DNA of 64,000 nt from assembly GCF_013705725.1 (NCBI RefSeq), contig NZ_CP055481.1:2542001-2606000 (forward strand), in the 5' to 3' direction. The notes beneath the pieces were generated by a model. That model had not been told where the DNA came from. It worked only from the letters and a program-made list of their open reading frames with translations, and did not search any database. Position numbers and translations under genes: made by a program. The stretch is from Klebsiella sp. RHBSTW-00484 (GTDB lineage Bacteria; Pseudomonadota; Gammaproteobacteria; Enterobacterales; Enterobacteriaceae). Positions 18,013-28,039 of this stretch are shown piece after piece. The number at the start of each line of letters is the position of its first letter. The stretch's first letter is position 1.

Positions 18013-20359
18013 ATAACGAATAAATGCTGCTCGGAAATAATGCTTCCGGCGAGGAATCCCAGCTGGTGGTAGGCCTCCCACTGGGCCTCATCGAAAAATT
18101 GATCGCCCGTTGTTTGCTGTGGAAACGTGTCATTTCGTTCGGCGTAGCTGGCAGTGGCAAGATCCATCCCCGGCAATAAATGCGGTTTAATAATGAGTAA
18201 TTGTCCGGTTTTTTTCGCAAAGCCATTGATCTCTGGATAATGAACGATCGCCTGGAGTAAGGCTGGAGAAGTTGTTTTACTTTTAATGCCGATTGCGAGG
18301 TATAGTCGCTGTTAATAGGGGTTTTAAACTCAATATCAATTGCCATATCGATTTTGGCTTTACGTACCAGGTTCTCAAGATCGTCGAATAAAAAATGAGG
18401 GTCGGCACCACAATCCGCGACGACAATTGAATCTAACCTGCGTTTCAGCAATGGGTAAACGGCCGTATTTTCAAAATGACCGCCATCCGTCAAATACCAT
18501 TTCTCATTGCTCAATCCGGGGAAGCGGGCGAACATTTCGGCAAAAAGATATGTTAAATGCGTGTGCGGCCATTTCAATCCAGGTGCACTTTTTTTGTGCT
18601 TCGCCTGTCGACTGGGAGAGAGGTTTTTTGACCAAAAACCCAGCCGACCACCAACTAAATAGATCATAAATGCCAGGCCTGGCGATGTCTTTGAACCCAT
18701 GCCCGTTGAGACCGCTGCGCCGGAAATAGCAAGCCACTGTGATAGCGTGGTGTGATTGAGGTTCTCTGGGGACTCAGGAAACTGGGTACCGGTTTCAACG
18801 CCAAATGAACTGACCGTCAGGGCAATGCCTTTTCGGTCAGCATTATAGTTGTCGCTGCGATCGTCGATGGTCTGGTTAATACAGCTGGTGATTAAATGAA
18901 TCGGACCGCCGTAGTTGTGCGGCGCGTAATTCTCCATTGCCACATCATCGCCCGCCACCGTGGTGGTGATTTTTTCAATTGCATCCATCGCGCCAGGTAA
19001 CTTGTCATCCAATGGGGCTTGTGGGAAACGCGGTTTGGTCGCTTTATTTTGTTTATGGGGATAGTTTCCTGTTGAAACCCAGGCGCGTTCGATACGCGCC
19101 CGATACAGATTATGTAGTGAGCTGAGATTAAGAAACTCAGTAAAGCGAGGCTGTTTACCTAACAGCCACAGAATAAGTAATGCCGTCAGTGCAGTCATCA
19201 AAGGTAAATAATTAAACCCGACCAGAGGAACGTTCAAAACCGTTGAAATCTCGATCAGAGCAGCGCAGACCGTTGTCAGACAAAAAAGCATCAGTAGATA
19301 GCCTGCGATGTTTCCGGCAAGCATAAGATTAAACGCGATTCGCTTATTACCGGCTGAAATTCGCGAGAGGAGCCAGTTGATAAGCTGGGTTTCTTTTAGC
19401 AGGCGAACTGCCGCTATGCTTAACGGACTGGAAATCAACATTATGCTGGTATTTGGGCCATGAAAGAGCGAAAACCACAGTAAAAATCCCGCTCGGTTAA
19501 GTCCCCATAAGGCGGCGAGGAGGGTGATAATCAGTAGATCCCAGGTGAGAGCCTGAGTTAAGGCCAGGCGAAATGCCGCTAAGTCTTTTGTCTGCCGAAA
19601 GATATGCACCCAGGGAGCCATACAAATAAGCCAGATCAGCAGTGAAAGTCCCCAGGGGACTGGGCTCCAAAAAAGAAAGACCAGGCACAGCAGAATGCTG
19701 ATGCCCAGCCCAAGGAGAAGCCAGTCCTGGTGTTGACGAAAGTACCAATAGGAAATTGCCAACCAGGCCGCAAGTGCTGCGGGGATCGCCACCAGGAGGG
19801 GAAAATGTTTAAGATCTGGAGGAAGCAGAAGTTGTAATTGCAAGGCCAGGCCTGCGCAGATAATGCAGAGTAAGGTGACAAAAAATAGCGAGGCGAAAAA
19901 TGAGCGGAGAATCTGGCCGAAAGAAAGCGCAATATCTCGTGTTCCCGCAGGAGTGAGATAGCGGCCATTATTGCGTAGCCATCCTAGCAGCAGTGAATTA
20001 TCTTTTTCTAAACCCGCTTCGACAGCAAGTGGAGAGCACCCTTTCTGATAGCAACGTCCCAGCATTCCCCCCGTATATCCTCCGCCGGAGACCGTTGAGA
20101 GATAGTCAAACTTGTGCAGTAGTTTTTTTTTCGCCAGTGCCCTTAGCAACCCGAGGCTGAACGTCGCACTGCGGATTCCGCCACCGGAAAGCGCCAGACC
20201 ATAAATCCCGGCGCACGGTTTTAATTCTGGCTCGTCACCATGAGGTGCGGCGGTGTCCGATTGGTTCTCTGGCCGGAGTAATTTGCGGCGGAGATTAATA
20301 GCCTTTTGTTCATTAGCGGGTAATGCATTGAATTTCAATCGAGTATTTTCATTGCACAT
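18011..20359 (-). CDS. Large patatin-like phospholipase with an inserted transmembrane domain
   Basis: This 782-residue protein is not part of the E. coli nar locus. Residues 50-105 hold the first half of a patatin fold: an oxyanion-hole motif ALSGGGIRSATFS (GGGIRS at 59-64) and the nucleophile-type motif STVSGGGYTGG with Ser91. Residues about 146-400 are very hydrophobic, with perhaps seven to nine TM helices. The second half of the fold returns at about 470-650, with ISGAAVSTGMG and the acidic dyad motif YLTDGGHFENTAVY (Asp625). The catalytic Ser and Asp are thus split by a membrane domain. A lipid acyl-hydrolase acting at the inner membrane is likely; substrate unknown. It converges with narK and is divergent from narG. 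Base composition looks more AT-rich than the nar genes, suggesting acquisition. ATG 20359 has no clear ribosome site. Confidence 0.8.
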   Translation of the reverse strand: MCNENTRLKFNALPANEQKAINLRRKLLRPENQSDTAAPHGDEPELKPCAGIYGLALSGGGIRSATFSLGLLRALAKKKLLHKFDYLSTVSGGGYTGGMLGRCYQKGCSPLAVEAGLEKDNSLLLGWLRNNGRYLTPAGTRDIALSFGQILRSFFASLFFVTLLCIICAGLALQLQLLLPPDLKHFPLLVAIPAALAAWLAISYWYFRQHQDWLLLGLGISILLCLVFLFWSPVPWGLSLLIWLICMAPWVHIFRQTKDLAAFRLALTQALTWDLLIITLLAALWGLNRAGFLLWFSLFHGPNTSIMLISSPLSIAAVRLLKETQLINWLLSRISAGNKRIAFNLMLAGNIAGYLLMLFCLTTVCAALIEISTVLNVPLVGFNYLPLMTALTALLILWLLGKQPRFTEFLNLSSLHNLYRARIERAWVSTGNYPHKQNKATKPRFPQAPLDDKLPGAMDAIEKITTTVAGDDVAMENYAPHNYGGPIHLITSCINQTIDDRSDNYNADRKGIALTVSSFGVETGTQFPESPENLNHTTLSQWLAISGAAVSTGMGSKTSPGLAFMIYLVGGRLGFWSKNLSPSRQAKHKKSAPGLKWPHTHLTYLFAEMFARFPGLSNEKWYLTDGGHFENTAVYPLLKRRLDSIVVADCGADPHFLFDDLENLVRKAKIDMAIDIEFKTPINSDYTSQSALKVKQLLQPYSRRSFIIQRSMALRKKPDNYSLLNRIYCRGWILPLPATPNEMTRFHSKQRAINFSMRPSGRPTTSWDSSPEALFPSSIYSL

Positions 20360-20554
20360 GGGGATACCATCGAGGGGGGTTAGCGAGACGGTATTTGTAG
20401 TGTAGCCAGCCGGGAATCAATGGTGAGGATATATTTTAACGCTTGGGTAAAAGCGGATACCACCTAATAACTGGTTAAGAGTTCATGAAGAGGTAAATAA
20501 AGAAAATTTATTATAAAAACCAATAAAAACAGATAGATAAAAAATAGATAAATA

Positions 20555-20570
20555 TACCACCTTGGTGGTA
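20555..20570. promoter_or_regulatory. NarL/NarP 7-2-7 site upstream of narG
   Basis: TACCACCTTGGTGGTA is a perfect inverted pair of NarL-like heptamers separated by two bases, the classic 7-2-7 arrangement. Its centre lies about 93 bp upstream of the predicted narG start. A further TACCACC lies at about 20458. The T-run that follows could also make it terminator-like, but geometry and position favour NarL binding. Confidence 0.75.
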
Positions 20571-20607
20571 TTTTTTATTTTCTATATAAAGCGTACGGAT
20601 ACCGTGG

Positions 20608-20621
20608 TTGATCGTTATCAA
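20608..20621. promoter_or_regulatory. FNR box of narG promoter
   Basis: TTGATCGTTATCAA is a perfect FNR site. Placed at -41.5 it predicts transcription from about 20656, leaving a leader near 57 nt before narG. The rest of the 353-bp gap between the patatin gene and narG is AT-rich, with the NarL site above; it probably also holds an IHF bend site, which I could not pin down. Confidence 0.9.
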
Positions 20622-20712
20622 TTCTCTCCCTCTTTCATAGCGTTACCTTCGCTGCAAATCCAGCAATGTCGATTTATCAGAGAGCCGTCAGGCTCCACAC
20701 AGGAGAGACCCG

Positions 20713-23700
20713 ATGAGTAAATTCCTGGACCGGTTTCGCTACTTCAAACAGAAGGGCGAAACCTTTGCCGATGGGCACGGCCAGCTTCTTAACACCAACC
20801 GGGATTGGGAGGATGGATACCGCCAACGTTGGCAGCACGATAAAGTTGTGCGCTCCACTCACGGTGTAAACTGCACCGGCTCATGCAGCTGGAAGATTTA
20901 TGTCAAAAATGGCCTCGTCACCTGGGAAACCCAGCAGACCGACTATCCGCGTACACGCCCGGACCTGCCAAACCACGAACCACGCGGCTGCCCGCGCGGG
21001 GCGAGCTATTCCTGGTATCTCTATAGCGCCAACCGTCTGAAATATCCGCTGATGCGCAAACGCCTGATGAAAATGTGGCGTGAAGCGAAAAAACTGCACA
21101 GCGATCCGGTTGATGCCTGGGCATCGATTATTGAAGATGCCGATAAAGCCAAAAGCTTCAAACAAGCGCGTGGCCGCGGTGGTTTCGTACGTTCCTCCTG
21201 GCAGGAAGTGAATGAGCTGATTGCTGCCTCTAACGTCTATACCGTCAAAACCTACGGCCCTGACCGTGTCGCTGGCTTCTCGCCAATTCCGGCAATGTCG
21301 ATGGTTTCTTACGCCTCCGGCGCACGTTATCTGTCGCTGATTGGCGGCACCTGTCTGAGCTTCTACGACTGGTATTGTGACTTACCGCCTGCGTCGCCGC
21401 AGACCTGGGGTGAACAGACCGATGTTCCGGAATCTGCGGACTGGTACAACTCCAGCTACATCATCGCCTGGGGCTCTAACGTTCCACAAACCCGTACGCC
21501 AGATGCGCACTTCTTTACTGAAGTTCGTTATAAAGGCACCAAAACCGTTGCTATCACTCCGGACTACGCCGAAATCGCCAAACTGTGCGACCTGTGGCTG
21601 GCACCGAAACAGGGTACCGATGCGGCGATGGCGCTGGCAATGGGTCACGTGATGCTGCGTGAATTCCACCTCGATAAACCAAGCCAGTACTTCACCGACT
21701 ACGTGCGTCGCTACACCGACTTCCCGATGCTGGTGATGCTCGAAGAGCGCGAAGGTTATTATGCTGCGGGCCGTATGCTGCGTGCTGCTGACCTGGTTGA
21801 CTCTCTGGGTCAGGAAAATAATCCGGAATGGAAAACCGTCGCGGTTAATACCGATGGCGATATGGTGGCACCGAACGGTTCTATCGGTTTCCGTTGGGGC
21901 GAAAAAGGTAAATGGAACCTTGAGCAACGCGACGGTAAATCCGGTGATGAAACCGAACTGCAGTTGAGCCTGCTGGGTAGCCAGGATGAGATTGCTCAGG
22001 TTGGTTTCCCGTACTTTGGCGGCGAAGGCACCGAGCACTTCACAAGCGTCGAGCTGGAAAATATCCTGCTGCACAAACTGCCGGTGAAACGTCTGCAACT
22101 TGCCGACGGTACCACCGCGCTGGTGACCACCGTTTATGACCTGACCATGGCCAACTACGGTCTGGAACGCGGTCTGAACGATGAAAACTGTGCAACCAGC
22201 TACGAAGATATTAAAGCCTACACTCCGGCCTGGGCTGAGAAAATCACCGGCGTGCCGCGCGCGCAGATCATCCGCACCGCGCGTGAATTTGCCGACAACG
22301 CAGATAAAACGCACGGTCGTTCGATGATTATCGTTGGCGCTGGCCTGAACCACTGGTATCACCTCGATATGAACTATCGTGGCCTGATCAATATGCTGGT
22401 GTTCTGCGGCTGTGTGGGTCAGAGCGGCGGCGGTTGGGCGCACTATGTGGGCCAGGAAAAACTGCGTCCGCAGACCGGCTGGCAGCCGCTGGCGTTTGCC
22501 CTTGACTGGCAGCGTCCGGCGCGTCACATGAACAGTACGTCCTACTTCTATAACCACTCCAGCCAATGGCGTTATGAGTCGGTTACCGCGCAGGAGTTGC
22601 TGTCACCGCTGGCGGATAAATCCCGCTACAGCGGTCACCTGCTGGACTTCAACGTTCGTGCAGAACGCATGGGCTGGTTGCCGTCTGCACCGCAGTTAGG
22701 CACCAACCCACTGCGTATTGCTGATGACGCGAAGAAAGCCGGGATGGATCCGGTTGATTACACCGTTAAGGCGCTGAAAGAAGGTTCTATTCGTTTTGCG
22801 GCTGAACAGCCGGAAAACGGCAAAAACCACCCGCGTAACCTGTTCATCTGGCGTTCTAACCTGCTGGGCTCTTCCGGTAAAGGCCATGAATACATGCTGA
22901 AATATCTGCTGGGTACCGAACACGGTATTCAGGGGATGGATCTCGGCAAGCAGGGCGGTCTGAAGCCAGAAGAAGTGGAATGGCAGGATAACGGTCTCGA
23001 CGGTAAATTGGATCTGGTGGTCACGCTGGACTTCCGTCTGTCGAGCACCTGTCTGTATTCCGATATCGTGCTGCCAACGGCAACCTGGTATGAAAAAGAC
23101 GACATGAATACCTCGGATATGCATCCGTTTATTCACCCGCTGTCTGCTGCTGTTGACCCAGCATGGGAATCGAAAAGCGACTGGGAAATCTACAAAGGCA
23201 TCGCGAAGAAATTCTCTGAAGTCTGCGTGGGCCACCTTGGTCAGGAAACGGATATTGTTACGCTGCCAATCCAGCATGACTCTGCGGCCGAACTGGCACA
23301 GCCGTTAGACGTGAAGGATTGGAAAAAAGGCGAATGTGACCTGATCCCAGGTAAAACCGCACCGCACATTATTCCGGTTCAACGTGATTACCCGGCAACC
23401 TATGAACGCTTTACCTCCATCGGACCATTGATGGAAAAAATCGGTAACGGTGGTAAAGGGATTGCCTGGAACACCCAGAGCGAAATGGACCTGCTGCGTA
23501 AGCTCAACTACACCAAAGCAGAAGGCCCGGCGAAAGGCCAGCCGATGCTGGATACCGCGATTGATGCAGCCGAAATGATCCTCACCCTGGCGCCGGAAAC
23601 CAACGGTCAGGTGGCGGTGAAAGCCTGGGCGGCGCTCAGCGAGTTTACCGGTCGCGACCACACGCACCTGGCGCTCAATAAAGAAGACGAGAAAATTCGC

Positions 23701-24456
23701 TTCCGTGATATTCAGGCGCAGCCGCGCAAGATTATCTCAAGCCCGACCTGGTCAGGCCTGGAAGATGAACACGTCTCCTACAACGCCGGTTATACCAACG
23801 TTCATGAGCTGATCCCATGGCGTACGCTGTCTGGTCGTCAGTCCTTGTATCAGGACCACCAGTGGATGCGTGATTTTGGTGAAAGCCTGCTGGTCTACCG
23901 TCCGCCGATCGATACCCGTTCGGTGAAAGATGTGATGGGCAAGAAATCAAACGGCAACCCAGAGAAGGCGCTGAACTTCCTGACGCCGCACCAGAAATGG
24001 GGTATTCACTCAACCTACAGCGACAACCTGCTGATGCTGACCTTAGGTCGTGGTGGTCCGGTGGTGTGGATGAGCGAAGAAGATGCCAAAGACATCGGTA
24101 TTGAAGATAACGACTGGATTGAAGTCTTCAACAACAACGGTGCGCTGACCGCCCGTGCGGTTGTGAGCCAGCGTGTACCAGCCGGGATGACCATGATGTA
24201 CCACGCGCAGGAACGTATTGTTAACCTGCCGGGTTCAGAAATTACCGGTCAACGCGGCGGTATCCATAACTCGGTGACCCGCATCACGCCAAAACCGACC
24301 CATATGATCGGCGGCTATGCGCAGTTGGCCTACAGCTTTAACTACTACGGTACCGTAGGCTCGAACCGTGATGAGTTTGTCGTGGTACGTAAGATGAAGA
24401 ACATTGACTGGTTGGACGGCGAAGGCAATGACCAAGTACAGGAGAGCGTAAAATGA
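20713..24456 (+). CDS. narG: NarG, respiratory nitrate reductase A alpha subunit
   Basis: NarG is the Mo-bisPGD catalytic subunit of membrane-bound nitrate reductase, facing the cytoplasm, and reduces nitrate with electrons from NarH. At 1247 residues it equals the E. coli length. The N-terminus has the FS0 [4Fe-4S] ligands with one histidine: STHGVNCTGSCSW (His50, Cys54, Cys58). The molybdenum-ligand region is GGTCLSFYDWYCDLPPASP. It has no Tat signal cleavage, as expected for a NarGH complex held at the inner face by NarI. The start follows ACAGGAGAGACCCG. The TGA overlaps the narH ATG by four bases. Confidence 0.98.
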   Translation: MSKFLDRFRYFKQKGETFADGHGQLLNTNRDWEDGYRQRWQHDKVVRSTHGVNCTGSCSWKIYVKNGLVTWETQQTDYPRTRPDLPNHEPRGCPRGASYSWYLYSANRLKYPLMRKRLMKMWREAKKLHSDPVDAWASIIEDADKAKSFKQARGRGGFVRSSWQEVNELIAASNVYTVKTYGPDRVAGFSPIPAMSMVSYASGARYLSLIGGTCLSFYDWYCDLPPASPQTWGEQTDVPESADWYNSSYIIAWGSNVPQTRTPDAHFFTEVRYKGTKTVAITPDYAEIAKLCDLWLAPKQGTDAAMALAMGHVMLREFHLDKPSQYFTDYVRRYTDFPMLVMLEEREGYYAAGRMLRAADLVDSLGQENNPEWKTVAVNTDGDMVAPNGSIGFRWGEKGKWNLEQRDGKSGDETELQLSLLGSQDEIAQVGFPYFGGEGTEHFTSVELENILLHKLPVKRLQLADGTTALVTTVYDLTMANYGLERGLNDENCATSYEDIKAYTPAWAEKITGVPRAQIIRTAREFADNADKTHGRSMIIVGAGLNHWYHLDMNYRGLINMLVFCGCVGQSGGGWAHYVGQEKLRPQTGWQPLAFALDWQRPARHMNSTSYFYNHSSQWRYESVTAQELLSPLADKSRYSGHLLDFNVRAERMGWLPSAPQLGTNPLRIADDAKKAGMDPVDYTVKALKEGSIRFAAEQPENGKNHPRNLFIWRSNLLGSSGKGHEYMLKYLLGTEHGIQGMDLGKQGGLKPEEVEWQDNGLDGKLDLVVTLDFRLSSTCLYSDIVLPTATWYEKDDMNTSDMHPFIHPLSAAVDPAWESKSDWEIYKGIAKKFSEVCVGHLGQETDIVTLPIQHDSAAELAQPLDVKDWKKGECDLIPGKTAPHIIPVQRDYPATYERFTSIGPLMEKIGNGGKGIAWNTQSEMDLLRKLNYTKAEGPAKGQPMLDTAIDAAEMILTLAPETNGQVAVKAWAALSEFTGRDHTHLALNKEDEKIRFRDIQAQPRKIISSPTWSGLEDEHVSYNAGYTNVHELIPWRTLSGRQSLYQDHQWMRDFGESLLVYRPPIDTRSVKDVMGKKSNGNPEKALNFLTPHQKWGIHSTYSDNLLMLTLGRGGPVVWMSEEDAKDIGIEDNDWIEVFNNNGALTARAVVSQRVPAGMTMMYHAQERIVNLPGSEITGQRGGIHNSVTRITPKPTHMIGGYAQLAYSFNYYGTVGSNRDEFVVVRKMKNIDWLDGEGNDQVQESVK

Positions 24457-25991
24457 AAATTCGTTCACAAGTCGGCATGGTGCTGAATCTCGATAAATGC
24501 ATCGGTTGCCACACCTGCTCGGTCACCTGTAAAAACGTCTGGACCAGCCGTGAAGGCACCGAGTACGCATGGTTCAACAACGTTGAAACCAAGCCGGGTA
24601 CCGGTTTCCCGACCGACTGGGAAAACCAGGAAAAATACAAAGGCGGTTGGATCCGTAAAATCAACGGCAAGCTGGTGCCGCGCATGGGTAACAAAGCGCT
24701 GCTGCTAGGTAAAATCTTCGCTAACCCGCATCTGCCGGGTCTGGATGATTATTACGAGCCGTTTGATTTCGACTACCAGACGCTGCACAACGCACCGGCT
24801 GATAGCAAAGCCCAGCCGATTGCCCGTCCACGCTCGCTAATTACCGGCAAGCGTATGGACAAAATCACTAAGGGCCCGAACTGGGAGGATGACCTGGGCG
24901 GCGAGTTCGAGAAGCTGTCGAAAGACAAAAACTTCGAGAACATGCAGAAGGCGATGTACGGCCAGTTCGAGAACACTTTCATGATGTACCTGCCGCGCCT
25001 TTGCGAACACTGTCTGAACCCGGCATGCGTCGCAACGTGCCCGAGCGGTGCCATCTATAAGCGTGAAGAAGACGGTATTGTGCTGATCGATCAGGACAAA
25101 TGTCGTGGCTGGCGTATGTGCATTACCGGTTGCCCGTACAAAAAAATCTACTTCAACTGGAAAAGCGGCAAGTCTGAAAAATGCATCTTCTGCTATCCGC
25201 GTATTGAAGCGGGTCAGCCGACCGTGTGTTCCGAGACCTGCGTAGGTCGTATCCGTTACCTCGGCGTGCTGCTGTATGACGCAGATGCGATTGAAACCGC
25301 AGCAAGCACTGAGAACGAGAAAGATCTGTATCAGCGCCAGCTGGACGTGTTCCTCGATCCAAACGATCCGCAAGTGATTGAGCAGGCGCAGAAAGACGGT
25401 ATTCCGTTGAGCGTGATTGATGCAGCCCAGAAATCGCCGGTCTACAAAATGGCGATGGACTGGAAGCTGGCACTGCCGCTGCACCCGGAATACCGTACGC
25501 TGCCAATGGTCTGGTACGTGCCGCCGCTGTCTCCAATTCAGTCCGCAGCCGATGCGGGTGAACTGGGCAGCAACGGTATCCTGCCTGACGTTGAAAGCCT
25601 GCGTATCCCGGTTCAGTACCTGGCGAACCTGCTGACCGCGGGTGACACTCAGCCGGTACTGTTGGCGCTGAAACGTATGCTGGCAATGCGTCACTTCAAA
25701 CGCACCGAGACCGTTGACGGTGTGATTGATACCCGTGCGCTGGAAGAAGTTGGTCTGACTGAAGCGCAGGCACAGGAAATGTATCGCTATCTGGCGATTG
25801 CCAACTACGAAGATCGTTTCGTGGTGCCAAGCAGCCACCGCGAACAGGCTCGTGATGCTTTCCCGGAGAAAAACGGTTGTGGCTTTAGCTTCGGTGATGG
25901 CTGCCACGGTTCTGACACCAAGTTTAATTTGTTCAACAGCCGCCGTATTGATTCTGTGGATGTGAGCAGCAAAACGGAGCCACACGCATGA
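24453..25991 (+). CDS. narH: NarH, nitrate reductase A beta (iron-sulfur) subunit
   Basis: This 512-residue electron-transfer subunit carries three [4Fe-4S] clusters and one [3Fe-4S] cluster between NarI hemes and NarG. Motifs in order are CIGCHTCSVTCKN, CEHCLNPACVATCP, CRGWRMCITGCP and CIFCYPR. In the third motif Trp stands in for a cysteine, the known mark of the [3Fe-4S] site. It is translationally coupled to narG (ATGA overlap) and to narJ (ATGA overlap). Confidence 0.98.
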   Translation: MKIRSQVGMVLNLDKCIGCHTCSVTCKNVWTSREGTEYAWFNNVETKPGTGFPTDWENQEKYKGGWIRKINGKLVPRMGNKALLLGKIFANPHLPGLDDYYEPFDFDYQTLHNAPADSKAQPIARPRSLITGKRMDKITKGPNWEDDLGGEFEKLSKDKNFENMQKAMYGQFENTFMMYLPRLCEHCLNPACVATCPSGAIYKREEDGIVLIDQDKCRGWRMCITGCPYKKIYFNWKSGKSEKCIFCYPRIEAGQPTVCSETCVGRIRYLGVLLYDADAIETAASTENEKDLYQRQLDVFLDPNDPQVIEQAQKDGIPLSVIDAAQKSPVYKMAMDWKLALPLHPEYRTLPMVWYVPPLSPIQSAADAGELGSNGILPDVESLRIPVQYLANLLTAGDTQPVLLALKRMLAMRHFKRTETVDGVIDTRALEEVGLTEAQAQEMYRYLAIANYEDRFVVPSSHREQARDAFPEKNGCGFSFGDGCHGSDTKFNLFNSRRIDSVDVSSKTEPHA

Positions 25992-26698
25992 TTGAACTCG
26001 TGATTGTGTCACGTCTGCTCGAGTACCCGGATGCTGCCTTATGGCAGCACCAGGACGAACTCTTCGACGTTCTGGCCTCATCAGAGAAACTGGATAAAGG
26101 GGATGCCCAGATGCTGGGCATGTTCCTGCGTGAGTTAACCGCGCAGGATCCGCTGGATGCGCAGGCCGCTTACAGCGAACTGTTTGACCGTGGCCGCGCC
26201 ACCTCGTTGCTGCTGTTCGAACACGTTCACGGCGAGTCTCGTGACCGTGGTCAGGCGATGGTGGATCTGCTGAATCAGTATGAGCAGCACGGTCTGGTGC
26301 TTGATAGCCGCGAGCTGCCGGATCACCTGCCGCTGTATCTGGAATATCTGGCGCAGCTGCCGGAGAGCGAAGCGATTGGCGGTTTACAGGATATCGCACC
26401 GATTCTGGCGCTGCTGTGCGCCCGTCTTCAGCAGCGTGAAAGCCGTTATGCGGTGCTGTTCGAACAGTTGTTGAAACTGGCGAACAGTGCGGTCGATGAA
26501 GCGAAAGTGGCGGAAAAAATTGCGGATGAAGCCCGTGATGATACGCCACAAGCGCTTGATGCGGTCTGGGAAGAAGAGCAGGTCAAATTCTTTGCTGACC
26601 AGGGCTGCGGTGAGTCGGAAATTTCGAATCACCAGCGTCGTTTTGCCGGAGCCGTTGCCCCGCAATATTTGAATATCTCTAACGGAGGACAGCAATAA
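25988..26698 (+). CDS. narJ: NarJ, nitrate reductase maturation chaperone
   Basis: NarJ binds the NarG N-terminus during cofactor insertion and membrane docking and is not part of the final enzyme. It has 236 residues, all-helical, with typical family segments [30 protein letters not shown] (about residues 58-87) and [14 protein letters not shown]. No signal or membrane segments are present. The start overlaps the narH stop, and the TAATG junction overlaps narI. Confidence 0.96.
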   Translation: MIELVIVSRLLEYPDAALWQHQDELFDVLASSEKLDKGDAQMLGMFLRELTAQDPLDAQAAYSELFDRGRATSLLLFEHVHGESRDRGQAMVDLLNQYEQHGLVLDSRELPDHLPLYLEYLAQLPESEAIGGLQDIAPILALLCARLQQRESRYAVLFEQLLKLANSAVDEAKVAEKIADEARDDTPQALDAVWEEEQVKFFADQGCGESEISNHQRRFAGAVAPQYLNISNGGQQ

Positions 26699-27375
26699 TG
26701 CACTTCCTGAATATGTTCTTCTTCGACATCTATCCGTATATCGCGGGTGCGGTCTTCCTGATTGGCAGCTGGTTGCGCTACGACTATGGCCAGTACACCT
26801 GGCGCGCGGCGTCCAGCCAGATGCTGGATCGTAAGGGGATGAACCTGGCGTCTAACCTGTTCCACATCGGGATTCTGGGGATTTTTGCCGGTCACTTCCT
26901 CGGTATGCTCACGCCACATTGGATGTATGAATCGTGGCTGCCGCTGGACGTGAAACAGAAGATGGCGATGTTTGCGGGCGGCGCGTCCGGCGTGATGTGT
27001 CTGGTAGGCGGGGTGTTGCTGCTCAAACGCCGTCTGTTCAGCCCACGCGTGCGTGCGACCACCACCAGTGCCGATATTCTGGTGCTGTCGATTCTGGTTA
27101 TCCAGTGTACGCTGGGTCTGCTGACCATTCCGTTCTCCGCCCAGCATATGGACGGGAGTGAGATGATGAAACTGGTGAACTGGGCGCAGTCCGTGGTGAC
27201 TTTCCACGGCGGTGCTTCTCAATACCTGGATGGTGTGGCGTTTATTTTCCGTATGCACCTGGTGTTGGGGATGACATTGTTCCTGCTGTTCCCGTTCTCG
27301 CGTCTGGTACACATCTGGAGCGTGCCGGTGGAGTACCTGACCCGTAAGTACCAGATTGTCCGCGCTCGTCACTAA
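26698..27375 (+). CDS. narI: NarI, nitrate reductase A gamma (cytochrome b) subunit
   Basis: NarI is the integral membrane quinol oxidase subunit with two b-type hemes. It has 225 residues and five TM helices, beginning [22 protein letters not shown]. Heme-ligand histidines appear in [24 protein letters not shown], and near the C-terminus in VTFHGG and [12 protein letters not shown]. It ends with the conserved [12 protein letters not shown] tail. It is the last gene of the operon and is followed by a terminator. Confidence 0.97.
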   Translation: MHFLNMFFFDIYPYIAGAVFLIGSWLRYDYGQYTWRAASSQMLDRKGMNLASNLFHIGILGIFAGHFLGMLTPHWMYESWLPLDVKQKMAMFAGGASGVMCLVGGVLLLKRRLFSPRVRATTTSADILVLSILVIQCTLGLLTIPFSAQHMDGSEMMKLVNWAQSVVTFHGGASQYLDGVAFIFRMHLVLGMTLFLLFPFSRLVHIWSVPVEYLTRKYQIVRARH

Positions 27376-27395
27376 GACAGCGCTTTAACGTACTA

Positions 27396-27420
27396 AACCC
27401 TGCTTCGGCGGGGTTTTTTT
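27396..27420 (+). terminator. narGHJI terminator
   Basis: AACCCTGC (27396-27403), tetraloop TTCG and GCGGGGTT (27408-27415) form a stem with one G-U pair, followed by a run of T through 27420. Confidence 0.9.
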
Positions 27421-27542
27421 ATATCTGAGTATTGGGATTTTCCCGGCCAAGCGCAGCGCCGCCGGGACACATATGGCAGAAATATAGAATCAGCTCTGGA
27501 GAATTATAAGAGATAACAAAGAAGTTTTTGATTGTTTGATTT

Positions 27543-27720
27543 GAGAAGGTGCTATCAGGAAGTGATGGTGGTGGGGGAAGGATGACTCGTCGCGATGCTC
27601 CTCGCCCTTCGGGTCGTTGCCTGTGACAACGTTGTCTCGCTTTCGCTCGACTCGAACCTTGGTCGAAGCTTCTCATCCTTCCCCGTATGGGCAGAATATA
27701 GAATTTCAGTGTTTGGATTT
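27543..27720 (-). repeat. 178-bp tRNA-Tyr-associated repeat, copy 1
   Basis: This is a full 178-bp unit downstream of the tRNA-Tyr genes (they read leftwards). It contains TGGTGGTGGGGGAAGGAT, the reverse complement of the last 18 bases of tRNA-Tyr including CCA, and then a unique part with CGCCCTTCGGG and a TCGAACCTTGGTCGA palindrome. The arrangement is like the E. coli tyrT locus, where 178-bp repeats carry tRNA 3' ends and give the rtT RNA and the tpr peptide. No function is established. Confidence 0.85.
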
Positions 27721-27897
27721 GAGAAGGTGCTATCAGGAAGTGATGGTGGTGGGGGAAGGATGACTCGTCGCGATGCTCCTCGCCCTTCGGGTCGTTGCCT
27801 GCGGCAACGCTTTCTCGCTACGCTCGAATCGAACCTTGGTCGAAGCTTCTCATCCTTCCCCGTATGGGCAGAATATAGAATTTCAGTGTTTGGATTT
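27721..27897 (-). repeat. tRNA-Tyr-associated repeat, copy 2
   Basis: This second tandem unit of 177 bp is almost identical to copy 1. Differences cluster in one patch (CTGTGACAACGTTGTCTC versus CTGCGGCAACGCTTTCTC, with a single-base deletion nearby). It joins directly to the flank of the downstream tRNA-Tyr gene, which begins with the same segment (GGGAAGGTGTTATCAGG). Confidence 0.85.
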
Positions 27898-27920
27898 GGG
27901 AAGGTGTTATCAGGAAGTGA

Positions 27921-28005
<85 letters not shown>

Positions 28006-28039
28006 AGGGGTAATTCAAATTGTAGAGGTAAAGCTTTGA

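Noticed and set aside
20458..20478. TACCACCTAATAACT as a second full NarL site upstream of narG
   Set aside because: Only one heptamer fits; the second half is too far from consensus to list as a separate site.
21382..22566. 394-codon minus-strand frame inside narG
   Set aside because: Antisense shadow of narG without motif or context.
24837..26549. 570-codon minus-strand frame across narH and narJ
   Set aside because: Antisense shadow of two well-identified genes; composition is not protein-like and no ribosome site was seen.
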